DNA of 53,120 nucleotides, taken from positions 1-53,120 of the IMG/VR virus record IMGVR_UViG_3300037485_001022; one strand, 5' to 3'. This DNA is from a virus. The notes below the pieces were generated by a model. The model did no database searches and was not told where the DNA came from. It was given only the letters and a program-made list of their open reading frames with translations. How positions within the stretch are numbered: the stretch's first letter is position 1; every line of letters starts with the position of its first letter. Below are positions 1 through 6,505 of this stretch, piece by piece. Made by a program: the position numbers and the translations under genes.

Positions 1-42
1 TGGTTTAGCAGGTTGGTTACTGAGTGAAAGGGTGAGGTAGTT

Positions 43-240
43 ATGAATGATGTGACTTTCTTTTATCTGAAGGATGGAAAATTGGTAAGGCAGATAAGCA
101 AGGATGGGGTACAGGCTGAATTAGGGACTTGGAATAGGAGCCATGCTCATTATTTTGCATCTCCTTTCCCTTTCCGCTGTATGGGGCATACTGATTTATG
201 GGTGATTACTTCGAATGATTCAATAATAGTGGAGTCGTAG
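43..240 (+). CDS. Hypothetical small protein
   Basis: A 65-residue protein with no motif I recognise. It begins with ATG seven bases after a GAGG ribosome binding site, and the next gene starts two bases after its stop. It is rich in aromatic residues (FFYLKDG near the start, HAHYFASPFPF mid-protein) and looks like a small beta-rich soluble protein. It opens a run of short genes on the plus strand that is probably one operon. Confidence 0.6.
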   Translation: MNDVTFFYLKDGKLVRQISKDGVQAELGTWNRSHAHYFASPFPFRCMGHTDLWVITSNDSIIVES

Positions 241-241
241 T

Positions 242-409
242 ATGAAGTATTTACTGCAGGTCAAAGGTTCTAATGGGGTATGGTTAACTGCCGTTGAACG
301 GGGTAGTTACGGTGAGTGCTGTAACTGGTGGGAGGTATACCAGACTGACTATGTAGGGTATGCTGTCCGCATTGTTGGTGTTGTGGTTATTAGTGAATTG
401 TTCCAATAG
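242..409 (+). CDS. Hypothetical 55-aa protein
   Basis: Starts MKYLLQVKGSNGVWLTAVER and ends TTCCAATAG. It follows the previous stop by two bases, which suggests translational coupling. The sequence alternates hydrophobic and polar residues as in beta strands, and the C-terminus is hydrophobic (VRIVGVVVISELF). No family recognised. Support is mainly its snug fit in the operon. Confidence 0.5.
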   Translation: MKYLLQVKGSNGVWLTAVERGSYGECCNWWEVYQTDYVGYAVRIVGVVVISELFQ

Positions 410-410
410 G

Positions 411-470
411 TGGGATGCTCCCTGAAAAGTGGTAGGTGTCCCCTGAAAATGCAGGATAGCCCCTGTGAAA
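411..470 (+). repeat. Three imperfect copies of TCCCCTGAAAA in a short gap
   Basis: The 70-base gap before the next gene contains CTCCCTGAAAA, TCCCCTGAAAA and GCCCCTGTGAAA spaced about 20-25 bases apart. A further GCCCCTGTGAAA occurs near 651. The last copy supplies the GAAAGGA ribosome binding site of the next gene. The function is unknown; it may be a remnant of local duplication. Confidence 0.4.
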
Positions 471-479
471 GGATGGTTT

Positions 480-680
480 ATGGATAAGCAGAAACAGTTG
501 GATGAGATACGGCGTGCCCTGATAACTGCTGGATTGAATTGGGAACATGCTGCGGTGGCTGTTGGTTTCATGGCTGACTATGCCATGACTGCCTATAAGG
601 AGGGCTATACTTCCGGTTTCAGTGATGGTGATGCGTGGGGAAGCAGGAAAGCCCCTGTGAAAAGGGGGGGAGTGAGGTAA
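480..680 (+). CDS. Hypothetical 66-aa helical protein
   Basis: The ATG at 480 is preferred over an in-frame GTG at 465 because GAAAGGA lies just ahead of the ATG. The protein starts MDKQKQLDEIRRALITAGLN, is predicted helical, and ends in a basic tail (RKAPVKRGGVR). No family recognised. The next gene starts two bases after its stop. Confidence 0.55.
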   Translation: MDKQKQLDEIRRALITAGLNWEHAAVAVGFMADYAMTAYKEGYTSGFSDGDAWGSRKAPVKRGGVR

Positions 681-682
681 GT

Positions 683-820
683 ATGAAACGTGGAAAAGAC
701 AGTGACGGTGTGGTTTGGGAAGAGTGTACCCTTGAACAATGGGATAACTGTTCCGACTCTCAGCGGGGGTTTATCAATTTTGGGGATGGTTTTGTCCCTG
801 CGCGTAAAGTGAAGGAGTAG
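683..820 (+). CDS. Hypothetical 45-aa protein
   Basis: Begins MKRGKDSDGVVWEECTLEQW two bases after the previous stop, with GAGGTAAGT as ribosome binding site. A longer in-frame GTG start at 635 would overlap the upstream gene and has no binding site. The protein is charged and contains the pattern GFINFGDGFVPARKVKE at its end. No function can be assigned. Confidence 0.5.
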   Translation: MKRGKDSDGVVWEECTLEQWDNCSDSQRGFINFGDGFVPARKVKE

Positions 821-823
821 GTT

Positions 824-925
824 ATGAATAAACTGACTGGTATCTGTTATCTGATTGGTGGTTTCTGTAAGTGGGTATTCAGTGGAATGCCCCTGATTGA
901 CGATGATGAGCACTTGAAAGGGTGA
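824..925 (+). CDS. Hypothetical 33-aa micro-protein
   Basis: Very short frame starting MNKLTGICYLIGGFCKWVF after GAAGGAG. It has one weakly hydrophobic stretch with two cysteines and an acidic tail ending HLKG. It is kept because it has a good ribosome binding site and fills the gap exactly between two genes. It could be a small membrane-associated protein. Confidence 0.4.
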   Translation: MNKLTGICYLIGGFCKWVFSGMPLIDDDEHLKG

Positions 926-928
926 GTT

Positions 929-1213
929 ATGAAAACGTGGACTGCATCCGATATTAGCAAGGGTGAATCCCTGCTCCCTATTGAGTTTCAGGATAACCTT
1001 GGGGAATGGCATTACTTTGAACTCATAGTAACCCCTGAACGGGTGGTCTTTGGTGGTTGCTGCAATGTCGGTTTCATTGAGTCAGGGTATATCATCCGGG
1101 AAGAGGACGAGACCTTAGATGAAACCCTGCAGGAATTGGTAGAGGACCTGGAAGTCTGCTACAATCAGGGTAAAGGTTGGTGTTGTCGAATTGTCTGCAA
1201 TGAAAGGATGTAA
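929..1213 (+). CDS. Hypothetical 94-aa acidic protein
   Basis: A 94-residue acidic protein starting MKTWTASDISKGESLLPIEF, placed three bases after the previous stop (GAAAGGG binding site). The middle shows beta-like alternation (FELIVTPERVVFGGCCNVGF) and the C-terminal half has an acidic helix (EEDETLDETLQELVEDLE). Family not recognised. Confidence 0.6.
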   Translation: MKTWTASDISKGESLLPIEFQDNLGEWHYFELIVTPERVVFGGCCNVGFIESGYIIREEDETLDETLQELVEDLEVCYNQGKGWCCRIVCNERM

Positions 1214-1217
1214 AGTT

Positions 1218-1523
1218 ATGATTTACACGCCGTTTACTGAAACTGTGTTTAGTCCGTGGAAACCGTGGCCTAATATCCCTGTTCAGCATTATCACCCTAA
1301 TAACACTGTATGGGATGATGGTGAGTATGGTATAAGCGAGTTACCTGATGGCAGTTACCTGTACTTTAAACGGTGCAATGGTAAATGCTGCGCCTTCACA
1401 AACAGGGTAGGATTTAGTGTTGTGATTATTGATGATGTGAAAGCTATGCTGGCAGGTGGTAAAGCTGCGAATAGCCTGATTGAACGAGCATTTGAAACTA
1501 TACGTAACTGGGAGGAAGGATGA
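1218..1523 (+). CDS. Hypothetical 101-aa protein
   Basis: The ATG at 1218 lies four bases after the upstream stop and nine bases after AAGGA, so I prefer it to the in-frame ATG at 1191, which would overlap the previous gene. The protein starts MIYTPFTETVFSPWKPWPN and is rich in Trp, Tyr and Pro in its first 35 residues. A CNGKCC cysteine cluster lies mid-protein. No known family. Confidence 0.55.
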   Translation: MIYTPFTETVFSPWKPWPNIPVQHYHPNNTVWDDGEYGISELPDGSYLYFKRCNGKCCAFTNRVGFSVVIIDDVKAMLAGGKAANSLIERAFETIRNWEEG

Positions 1524-1681
1524 ATAATCAACAGAACCGTGTAGGCCGGATGTTTACAGCCACAATCTGGAATAATCGTGATGATTGGACGGTCTGCGAA
1601 TACCTTGGAAATGGGATTTACCTGCTGAGCGGCAGGTGGAACGGATTGAGAACCTGTAGGTGGAGTGAAATCAGTAAGTGA
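1520..1681 (+). CDS. Hypothetical 53-aa basic protein
   Basis: Starts with an ATG overlapping the stop of the preceding gene (GGAGGAAGGATGA), with a very strong binding site inside the upstream coding end. It begins MNNQQNRVGRMFTATIWNNR, is basic and Trp-rich, and ends WSEISK. No function recognised. Confidence 0.5.
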   Translation: MNNQQNRVGRMFTATIWNNRDDWTVCEYLGNGIYLLSGRWNGLRTCRWSEISK

Positions 1682-1689
1682 GGTTTGAT

Positions 1690-2484
1690 ATGATTGGTTA
1701 CAAAGCTACAAACGCAGATATGCAGTGCCGTGGGTTTCAGTTTGAACTCGGTAAATGGTATGAGGCTGAAGGTGAATTGAAACTCTGTCACAATGGGTTT
1801 CACTTCTGCGAGCAGCCTTCCGGTGTGTGGGCGCACTATAGTAACACTGGTACTCGTGTGTTCACAGTTGAATGTGAGGATGTGTCCCCTGAAAAGGATG
1901 AAACTGTAGGTGCAACAATTAAGCGTGTCTGTCGTAAGATACGTTTCATTGAAGAGATTAAAATAGGCGGGGACAGGAATACCGGGTACAGTAATACCGG
2001 GGACAGTAATACCGGGGACAGGAATACCGGGGACAGGAATACCGGGGACAGTAATACTGGGAACTGGAATACAGGGTACAGTAATACCGGGTACAGTAAT
2101 ACCGGGTACAGTAATACCGGGGACAGTAATACCGGGAACTGGAATACAGGGTACAGTAATACCGGGGACAGGAATACCGGGAACAGTAATACCGGGGACA
2201 GGAATACCGGGGACAGTAATACCGGGGACAGTAACGCAACCAACAGATCAGCCGGTATGTTCTGCCAAGTAGAGCCAAAAGTTATATCCTTTGATGTAAG
2301 GACTAAACTCACATATGATGAGTTTATGGATAAGTATAGCTCTATTTGTAATTCACTTGCAGAAGCGTTAGCAGGTGATGCCCCTATTGCGTTTGAGCGG
2401 TACACAACTATTCCCGGAATTACAAAAGCCAAACTGACGTCCCTGCATGACAAGTTTATTGCTGCACGAAAGGCTAAAGCATGA
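1690..2484 (+). CDS. Pentapeptide (NTGxx) repeat protein with DUF7666-like N-terminus
   Basis: A 264-residue protein in three parts. Residues 1-95 contain CRGFQFELGKWYE and LCHNGFHFCEQP, typical of the N-terminal domain (DUF7666-like, from memory) found ahead of repeats in many phage proteins. Residues 97-181 are 17 exact five-residue repeats of the form NTG[D/N/Y][S/R/W], a pattern related to pentapeptide_2 repeats. Residues 182-264 are a helical tail. The ATG at 1690 follows GAGG by six bases. Repeats of this kind usually fold as a right-handed beta helix; its partner is unknown. Repeat number is likely to vary between relatives. Confidence 0.75.
   Translation: MIGYKATNADMQCRGFQFELGKWYEAEGELKLCHNGFHFCEQPSGVWAHYSNTGTRVFTVECEDVSPEKDETVGATIKRVCRKIRFIEEIKIGGDRNTGYSNTGDSNTGDRNTGDRNTGDSNTGNWNTGYSNTGYSNTGYSNTGDSNTGNWNTGYSNTGDRNTGNSNTGDRNTGDSNTGDSNATNRSAGMFCQVEPKVISFDVRTKLTYDEFMDKYSSICNSLAEALAGDAPIAFERYTTIPGITKAKLTSLHDKFIAARKAKA
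1978..2232 (+). repeat. 17 tandem copies of a 15-bp coding repeat
   Basis: Seventeen back-to-back 15-bp units of the form AATACCGGGGACAGT, with changes confined mainly to the codons for residues 4 and 5 (GAC/AAC/TAC and AGT/AGG/TGG). All are in frame with the pentapeptide gene. The near identity of the DNA, not just of the protein, indicates recent expansion by slippage or unequal recombination. Confidence 0.9.
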
Positions 2485-2615
2485 ACCGCAGTGACATTGG
2501 TGGTTTCAGTGTAAGGCTGTTTGGATACAGCCTTGAGGTTGTTACAGTACATGGGTGGCCCTGTGTACTGGCTTGTAGCAAGTCTAATAAAAACCTGTGG
2601 AGGATTGAGGCATGA
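2481..2615 (+). CDS. Hypothetical 44-aa protein
   Basis: Starts at an ATG overlapping the previous stop (GCATGA) and ends in an ATGA overlap with the next gene. It begins MNRSDIGGFSVRLFGYSLEV and reads as a short beta-rich protein (VVTVHGWPCVLACSK). The overlaps on both sides support it; the function is unknown. Confidence 0.5.
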   Translation: MNRSDIGGFSVRLFGYSLEVVTVHGWPCVLACSKSNKNLWRIEA

Positions 2616-2821
2616 AGTCTATAAAAGAATGGTTTGAGGGTGTGCAGAATGATGAAATGCGTAAGAGGCTGCTTGAACTTATGCAACAGGACACTTGGGG
2701 TGATCTTAATGTGACTAGACTTACTACAGCTATCTGTAATGGATTTAACTGGGGTAGGTCAAAAGAGGGATTCGATTACTGGGACAATATGGTTTCCGTA
2801 TTGGAGGAGTTTGGGCTATGA
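2612..2821 (+). CDS. FxWxxSxEGxxYW-family protein, short member
   Basis: A 69-residue protein, the shortest of five paralogues in this window. It shares the family layout: a helical start with a basic xLRxKLL-like segment (MRKRLLELMQQ), then the hallmark FNWGRSKEGFDYWD at residues 47-60. It stops soon after the hallmark and lacks the C-terminal extensions seen in the copies near 15.4, 15.9, 27.2 and 27.6 kb. The family is not one I can name. Start and stop overlap both neighbours. Confidence 0.65.
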   Translation: MKSIKEWFEGVQNDEMRKRLLELMQQDTWGDLNVTRLTTAICNGFNWGRSKEGFDYWDNMVSVLEEFGL

Positions 2822-2967
2822 GACGTACACTAATCAAAAAGATTCATGGGGAGTACAGGGTGCGCCTGTACATTGATGGGGTAGGAATGCCAGATCAGGA
2901 CTACTTTACTGATGATGAACGGGATGCAGAAATTACAGCTTCCCTGATGATGAGAGGTGGGCAGTGA
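2818..2967 (+). CDS. Hypothetical 49-aa protein
   Basis: Begins MRRTLIKKIHGEYRVRLYID and overlaps the previous stop by four bases. The pattern of a beta hairpin (EYRVRLYIDGVGM) followed by a short acidic helix (YFTDDERDAEITASLMM) suggests a compact alpha/beta fold. Unknown function. Confidence 0.5.
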   Translation: MRRTLIKKIHGEYRVRLYIDGVGMPDQDYFTDDERDAEITASLMMRGGQ

Positions 2968-3089
2968 AGTTTGTGGATGAAATTGCACCTATCATGAACA
3001 GTGATAGTGTCTGGTTTGTGGTTGTAGGTATATTGGCAGTAGTCTGTATACTGGCACTAATAGGTTCTTTAGTCTCGTTTTTCACGTGA
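2964..3089 (+). CDS. Single-pass membrane micro-protein
   Basis: A 41-residue frame starting with GTG inside the end of the previous gene. After a polar start (MKFVDEIAPIMNSDS) residues 15-40 form one continuous hydrophobic helix (VWFVVVGILAVVCILALIG), so it is predicted to span the inner membrane. Several such proteins occur in the window (near 3.9, 20.5, 30.1, 33.5, 37.9 and 43.7 kb). Function unknown. Confidence 0.5.
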   Translation: MKFVDEIAPIMNSDSVWFVVVGILAVVCILALIGSLVSFFT

Positions 3090-3095
3090 GGTATT

Positions 3096-3311
3096 ATGTT
3101 TAATGAATATCAATGGAAGCAAGCTGTGTTCAATGCTTACTGTGGTACTGGCAAAGCAGTACGTGATGCAGCTATCTGGTGGACAGGTGAGCAGTTGATT
3201 GTGAGTAGCAGGTATGACACTTACGGGTGGACGTTACTGCATATCGCAAACAAGACGTATAGTGCAGCCCCTAATTACAAAACAGCACTTAAACTGGCGG
3301 GTGTTAAATGA
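3096..3311 (+). CDS. Hypothetical 71-aa protein
   Basis: Starts MFNEYQWKQAVFNAYCGTGK with a GTGAGG-type binding site. The middle (YDTYGWTLLHIANKTY) is Tyr/Trp rich. It ends in an ATGA overlap with the cysteine-rich gene that follows. No recognisable domain. Confidence 0.55.
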   Translation: MFNEYQWKQAVFNAYCGTGKAVRDAAIWWTGEQLIVSSRYDTYGWTLLHIANKTYSAAPNYKTALKLAGVK

Positions 3312-3514
3312 CGATCAAGGTAAGCGAGGACGGCAATACCGTTTGCTGCGGCAGAAACGGGCCAAGGTTAGCGTTTCAGGCGGGTGGGGTATGTGGTGAC
3401 TGCGTGGCAAACAAGAGGCATCGTCTATGCCGTAAATTGCCCTGTGTAACCATAAAGAGTAAAACTAACGGTGTCTACAGTTACAGGAACGGCAATTATC
3501 AGGAGGTAAAATGA
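3308..3514 (+). CDS. Small Cys-rich protein with CxxCVAN motif
   Basis: A 68-residue protein with GGVCGDCVANKRH followed by two more cysteines (CRKLPC) and a C-terminal NGNYQEVK. Four spaced cysteines suggest a zinc knuckle. The protein at 14906-15100 has the same order (TCNTCVAN, then C, C, and a final FREVK), so the two are paralogues. Overlaps both neighbours by four bases. Its partner is unknown. Confidence 0.6.
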   Translation: MTIKVSEDGNTVCCGRNGPRLAFQAGGVCGDCVANKRHRLCRKLPCVTIKSKTNGVYSYRNGNYQEVK

Positions 3515-3711
3515 AAACCTATATGGCAGTTGGGAGTTATGGCAATACCCTGCACAATCTACAGTATCCGCGTAGAGACATCCTGCAACGGATGTACAGA
3601 AAACACGCTGAGAAGATTTACAGGGATACGCCTACAGGTAGAGTGCATGTAGGGTACATTGTAGCAGGTGAGTGGTTTACAGTTTATGAGGTTACTGAAT
3701 GGCACGGATAA
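3511..3711 (+). CDS. Hypothetical 66-aa basic protein
   Basis: Strong AGGAGG binding site immediately ahead. Starts MKTYMAVGSYGNTLHNLQYP and carries a basic, Tyr/Arg-rich helix (DILQRMYRKHAEKIYRD) followed by a beta-rich end (VHVGYIVAGEWFTVYEV). This mix would fit nucleic-acid binding, but no family is recognised. Confidence 0.55.
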   Translation: MKTYMAVGSYGNTLHNLQYPRRDILQRMYRKHAEKIYRDTPTGRVHVGYIVAGEWFTVYEVTEWHG

Positions 3712-3893
3712 GAAACAGGTATACAGGTGATGTTACTGAATCTGCTAAACCGCCTGTAACTGCCCTAGCAGAAGCAGCTATGGCTGAGGATGGGGTGGTG
3801 CTGACTGAACGCTGGCTCAGCTACTACAAGTCATTAGTGCTAAAACAGGGTTCAGGTTATAAACTCGGGAACTGGGAGACCGTCAATGAATAG
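3699..3893 (+). CDS. Hypothetical 64-aa protein
   Basis: Overlaps the preceding gene by 13 bases in another frame. Starts MARIRNRYTGDVTESAKPPV and is predicted helical from residue 22 on (TALAEAAMAEDG, then ERWLSYYKSLVLKQG). Both overlaps fit the style of this operon. Function unknown. Confidence 0.5.
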   Translation: MARIRNRYTGDVTESAKPPVTALAEAAMAEDGVVLTERWLSYYKSLVLKQGSGYKLGNWETVNE

Positions 3894-4032
3894 GAAGTTG
3901 AGAAACTGGCTGCTAGAGTATAAAGAGGTAATTGCTGTTATTGTGATTGTAACAGTACCTATCTGGGCAATACCCGCTGCATTTATCATTCTGTACAATG
4001 CTGTAGTAGAAGAAGTGGAGCGTAGACTGTGA
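3886..4032 (+). CDS. Single-pass membrane micro-protein
   Basis: A 48-residue protein starting MNRKLRNWLLEYKEV. Residues 14-38 are a long hydrophobic helix (VIAVIVIVTVPIWAIPAAFI), and the C-terminus is charged (EEVERRL). The basic N-terminus predicts an N-in orientation. It overlaps its neighbours on both sides. No function known. Confidence 0.5.
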   Translation: MNRKLRNWLLEYKEVIAVIVIVTVPIWAIPAAFIILYNAVVEEVERRL

Positions 4033-4949
4033 AAACTAAAGAGATTTATGAGACTATAGGATGTGGGGAGTTCGACACTCTCCGCAGACGTGTAACCAAT
4101 ACCTCAAGTGATACTGTAAACATCACCGCTGAGGAACTGGAAAAAGGTGTAAGCCTTGAGAAACTAGAAACAGTCAACACACCGGTTTACAGATATCAGA
4201 CACAGATTACTATTCACGGTATTGTGCCTGACTTTAACCCGCACAGTAGACCGGGTGGGTATAAATCACTGATAGCCAATAAGAACGGCACGTTAGGAGT
4301 ACGATATTCAGCTATTGACGCTGAAAAGAAACGGCTGATTGCTAAGGTACTGCGTGAAAGTAAGGATTTCTTTGTACAGCAATCCTCTACCGAGTTTGTT
4401 ATACTGAAAACCTTTAGTGAAAAGGCTGATGCGCTTGCTGCTATCAACAAGCTCCGTACCCTGCAGCCCCTGTTTTATGGTGAGATTACCGCAGGTTGCA
4501 TGATGTATGGTGGCTACTTTGTTGGGATTGAGTTGTTTGCTGTCAGGCAGGAGAACATCTGGCCTTTACTTGCTGAACTTGGTGCGCCTGCTACACAAGC
4601 GGAGTATGACAAGGTGCTGGAAGAGAAACGGCTGGCTGAGCAAGCACAAGAGCAGGCTAGACAAGCAGAACATGATGAAAGAATGAAGGTGCAGACAGCT
4701 ACCCATGAGCAAGACAAACTGAATTATAGTAATACGCACAAACGTGTTACTGAACTCACATACCCTCTGAACTGCCTCCGCTTGAGTTTAACTACTGTGT
4801 ATGGTGCTAGAGTCCGGCACTATAAACTTATCCAAAAAGGAGGACGTACCTATAACACTGAATCAGGTGAACCTGTGCTAGTTAAACCGTGTGTGCTTGC
4901 CGTATTTACAGATGCGATTGAGAAAGGATTGCTGTTTTATGAAAACTGA
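4029..4949 (+). CDS. Hypothetical 306-aa protein with coiled coil
   Basis: Uses a GTG start overlapping the previous stop. Residues about 55-185 look alpha/beta with repeated beta strands (YQTQITIHGIVPDF, TEFVILKTF). Residues about 195-225 are a charged coiled coil rich in Ala, Gln and Glu (KRLAEQAQEQARQAEHDERM). The last 75 residues are again beta rich. I do not recognise the family. It is the largest gene before the DUF3150/MoxR/VWA module, but no direct link to it is visible. Confidence 0.65.
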   Translation: MKTKEIYETIGCGEFDTLRRRVTNTSSDTVNITAEELEKGVSLEKLETVNTPVYRYQTQITIHGIVPDFNPHSRPGGYKSLIANKNGTLGVRYSAIDAEKKRLIAKVLRESKDFFVQQSSTEFVILKTFSEKADALAAINKLRTLQPLFYGEITAGCMMYGGYFVGIELFAVRQENIWPLLAELGAPATQAEYDKVLEEKRLAEQAQEQARQAEHDERMKVQTATHEQDKLNYSNTHKRVTELTYPLNCLRLSLTTVYGARVRHYKLIQKGGRTYNTESGEPVLVKPCVLAVFTDAIEKGLLFYEN

Positions 4950-5109
4950 ATACGTCTTGCGGTACAAGTGGAACAGGAAATGGAAGGATACAGCATGGAG
5001 TGGCAGGAACAAAATTGAAGCACAAAGAGAACGTGATCTGCTCAATAAGGCAAATGGTGACTTTACAGTCTACCGAGTGGTTAAAACAACGGAAACAGTG
5101 ATTACGTAA
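4939..5109 (+). CDS. Hypothetical 56-aa basic protein
   Basis: ATG at 4939 follows AAAGGA by ten bases and overlaps the end of the previous gene. It starts MKTEYVLRYKWNRKWKDTAW and is strongly basic and aromatic. The pattern beta hairpin, helix (KIEAQRERDLLNKA), beta strand (DFTVYRVVKT) recalls small alpha/beta phage proteins. Function unknown. Confidence 0.5.
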   Translation: MKTEYVLRYKWNRKWKDTAWSGRNKIEAQRERDLLNKANGDFTVYRVVKTTETVIT

Positions 5110-5122
5110 ACAGGAGAATAGT

Positions 5123-5971
5123 ATGAACGATCTGATGAGTAAATTGGTTGAGGACTGCGTGGTTATGAACGTGAAGCTCAAGAAGTGGGGTGGTAGTAAG
5201 GCTGACAAGGCCAGTTCTACCCTGCTGGCTGAAACGTATAATGGGCAGGAGGCTGGTTTTGGCAATGCCAGCATGAAACTTCTGCCTCCGGAGTTCCGCA
5301 AGCGGCTGCAGACCGCTGGTGTTAAGGTTGGGGCTGCACTCAAGGAAGTTGGGATTCCCTATAACGGTGGGTATCTCATTCGTGCGTCGGAATATCAGGC
5401 AGTTAAAGGCAAAACTGACAAGGAAATCGAAGCAGTTATGCTGGTGGTGGACGAGATTGTCCAGCACCGCATTAACATTGAGTCATGGGCAAAGTCGAAT
5501 CTGGGAGACAAGTATACAGATGGGATGATTCCCTCTGATGCTGACATTCGGGCTTCATTTAAGCCTGTGGTTAATGTAGTCAGCCTTGGTGCACCGCCTA
5601 TGTCTATGAGTAGTAGTGACCGTGCTGAAATTCAGCAGCAGCTTGAAACCGAGTACAAGGATGGTATTAATGCTGCACTTGATACGGTGAAGGAGATGCT
5701 TGCAGAAACCAAGTCTATCATTGATGCAGTGAACAACGGCGATAAAAAGGTTATGCGTGCAGAACGCTGGCAGCATATCAAGAAGGAACTGGCGCGTATT
5801 AAGTCTATGAATCTGAGCATGGAAGGGTTTAATGCTGCCGCTGATAGTGTGGAGGTTATTATCAACGGGATTGAGAAGTATAAGAGCAGCGATATGAAGG
5901 ATTCCCCTTCCGTCGCAGCTATCGTGAACCAGAGTGTTTCTGCTGCCGAGTCTGTCTTGGCGCAGTTCTAA
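5123..5971 (+). CDS. DUF3150-family protein
   Basis: A 282-residue protein starting with an N-terminal strand and basic turn (VMNVKLKKWGGSKADK), a layout I associate with DUF3150 (phage and plasmid proteins). The C-terminal 120 residues are helical (EIQQQLETEYKDGINAALD). DUF3150 genes typically sit beside a MoxR-type AAA+ ATPase and a VWA/metallopeptidase protein, and both follow here at 6506 and 7974, which supports the call. By analogy with MoxR-VWA pairs it may be an adaptor or substrate of the ATPase; that role is inference. Strong AGGAG binding site ahead. Confidence 0.6.
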   Translation: MNDLMSKLVEDCVVMNVKLKKWGGSKADKASSTLLAETYNGQEAGFGNASMKLLPPEFRKRLQTAGVKVGAALKEVGIPYNGGYLIRASEYQAVKGKTDKEIEAVMLVVDEIVQHRINIESWAKSNLGDKYTDGMIPSDADIRASFKPVVNVVSLGAPPMSMSSSDRAEIQQQLETEYKDGINAALDTVKEMLAETKSIIDAVNNGDKKVMRAERWQHIKKELARIKSMNLSMEGFNAAADSVEVIINGIEKYKSSDMKDSPSVAAIVNQSVSAAESVLAQF

Positions 5972-5982
5972 AGGAGGTAGTT

Positions 5983-6483
5983 ATGTTTGACCTGAATCAA
6001 TGTAAACCTGACGATCAGTTAGTAAACCGTGAGGGTACTGTATGTACCTATGTAGGAAGGGATATTGAACATCAAACTACTGTGACCTATCCACACGCAG
6101 TAACCTATCCACACGCAGTAAGTGATAGAGCAGGCACCTTTTGTTTCACGGACAATGGCCGATTTATGCACAATGAGCATGAGAATAAATGGGACATTGT
6201 AGGATTCTATAAGAAGGAACCTGCAAAGCGTGTGCGCAAGCCTAAACCAGTAAACAAACTGCTTGGGCTATGTGAATATGTACAAGAGCAGATAGACGTA
6301 GAAATGTATCACACAGCCGGTTACCTCTATGGTAATTTTTATCTGGATGGAAAGCGGTTTATCTACGGCTATACCTTTAAAACAGCACCTTATGCTGCTA
6401 GTATAGGACTTGTAAACAGTACCCGGCAGATTGTTCACACGCTCAACAACTTCAAAGGCGCAGTAACTAAACTGCGCAAGTAG
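5983..6483 (+). CDS. MFDM-family protein, copy 1
   Basis: A 166-residue protein opening MFDLNQCKPDDQLVNREG, then beta strands, with KWDIVGF closing the domain near residue 73. Proteins at 7606 and 9593 share this MFDxxxCKxxDxLxxRxG start and the WDIVG/FDIVG end, so the three are paralogues. The domain resembles small beta-barrel phage domains that begin with a fixed turn and end in DIVG or DLV. After a basic linker (KRVRKPKPVNK, shared with copy 3) comes a C-terminal domain of about 80 residues. It sits between DUF3150 and MoxR genes. It contains an internal 6-residue duplication (TYPHAV twice). Confidence 0.6.
   Translation: MFDLNQCKPDDQLVNREGTVCTYVGRDIEHQTTVTYPHAVTYPHAVSDRAGTFCFTDNGRFMHNEHENKWDIVGFYKKEPAKRVRKPKPVNKLLGLCEYVQEQIDVEMYHTAGYLYGNFYLDGKRFIYGYTFKTAPYAASIGLVNSTRQIVHTLNNFKGAVTKLRK
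6085..6120 (+). repeat. Perfect 18-bp tandem duplication
   Basis: Two identical adjacent copies of ACCTATCCACACGCAGTA, in frame inside the MFDM copy 1 gene and encoding TYPHAV twice. The identity of the DNA suggests a recent slip event; copies 2 and 3 of the family have no such duplication. Confidence 0.9.
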
Positions 6484-6505
6484 CATAACTCCACTAGGAG
6501 AACAC

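Noticed and set aside
1-40. Tail of a gene entering from the left
   Set aside because: Two frames end here (at 27 and at 40), so the correct one cannot be chosen.
1978-2232. Tandem repeat array as a CRISPR
   Set aside because: The units are 15 bp with no spacers and are in frame in a coding gene.
1836-2552. Long minus-strand open frames opposite the pentapeptide gene
   Set aside because: They exist because the 15-bp repeat has no stop on the other strand; the products are simple repeats (PVLLS-type) without ribosome binding sites.
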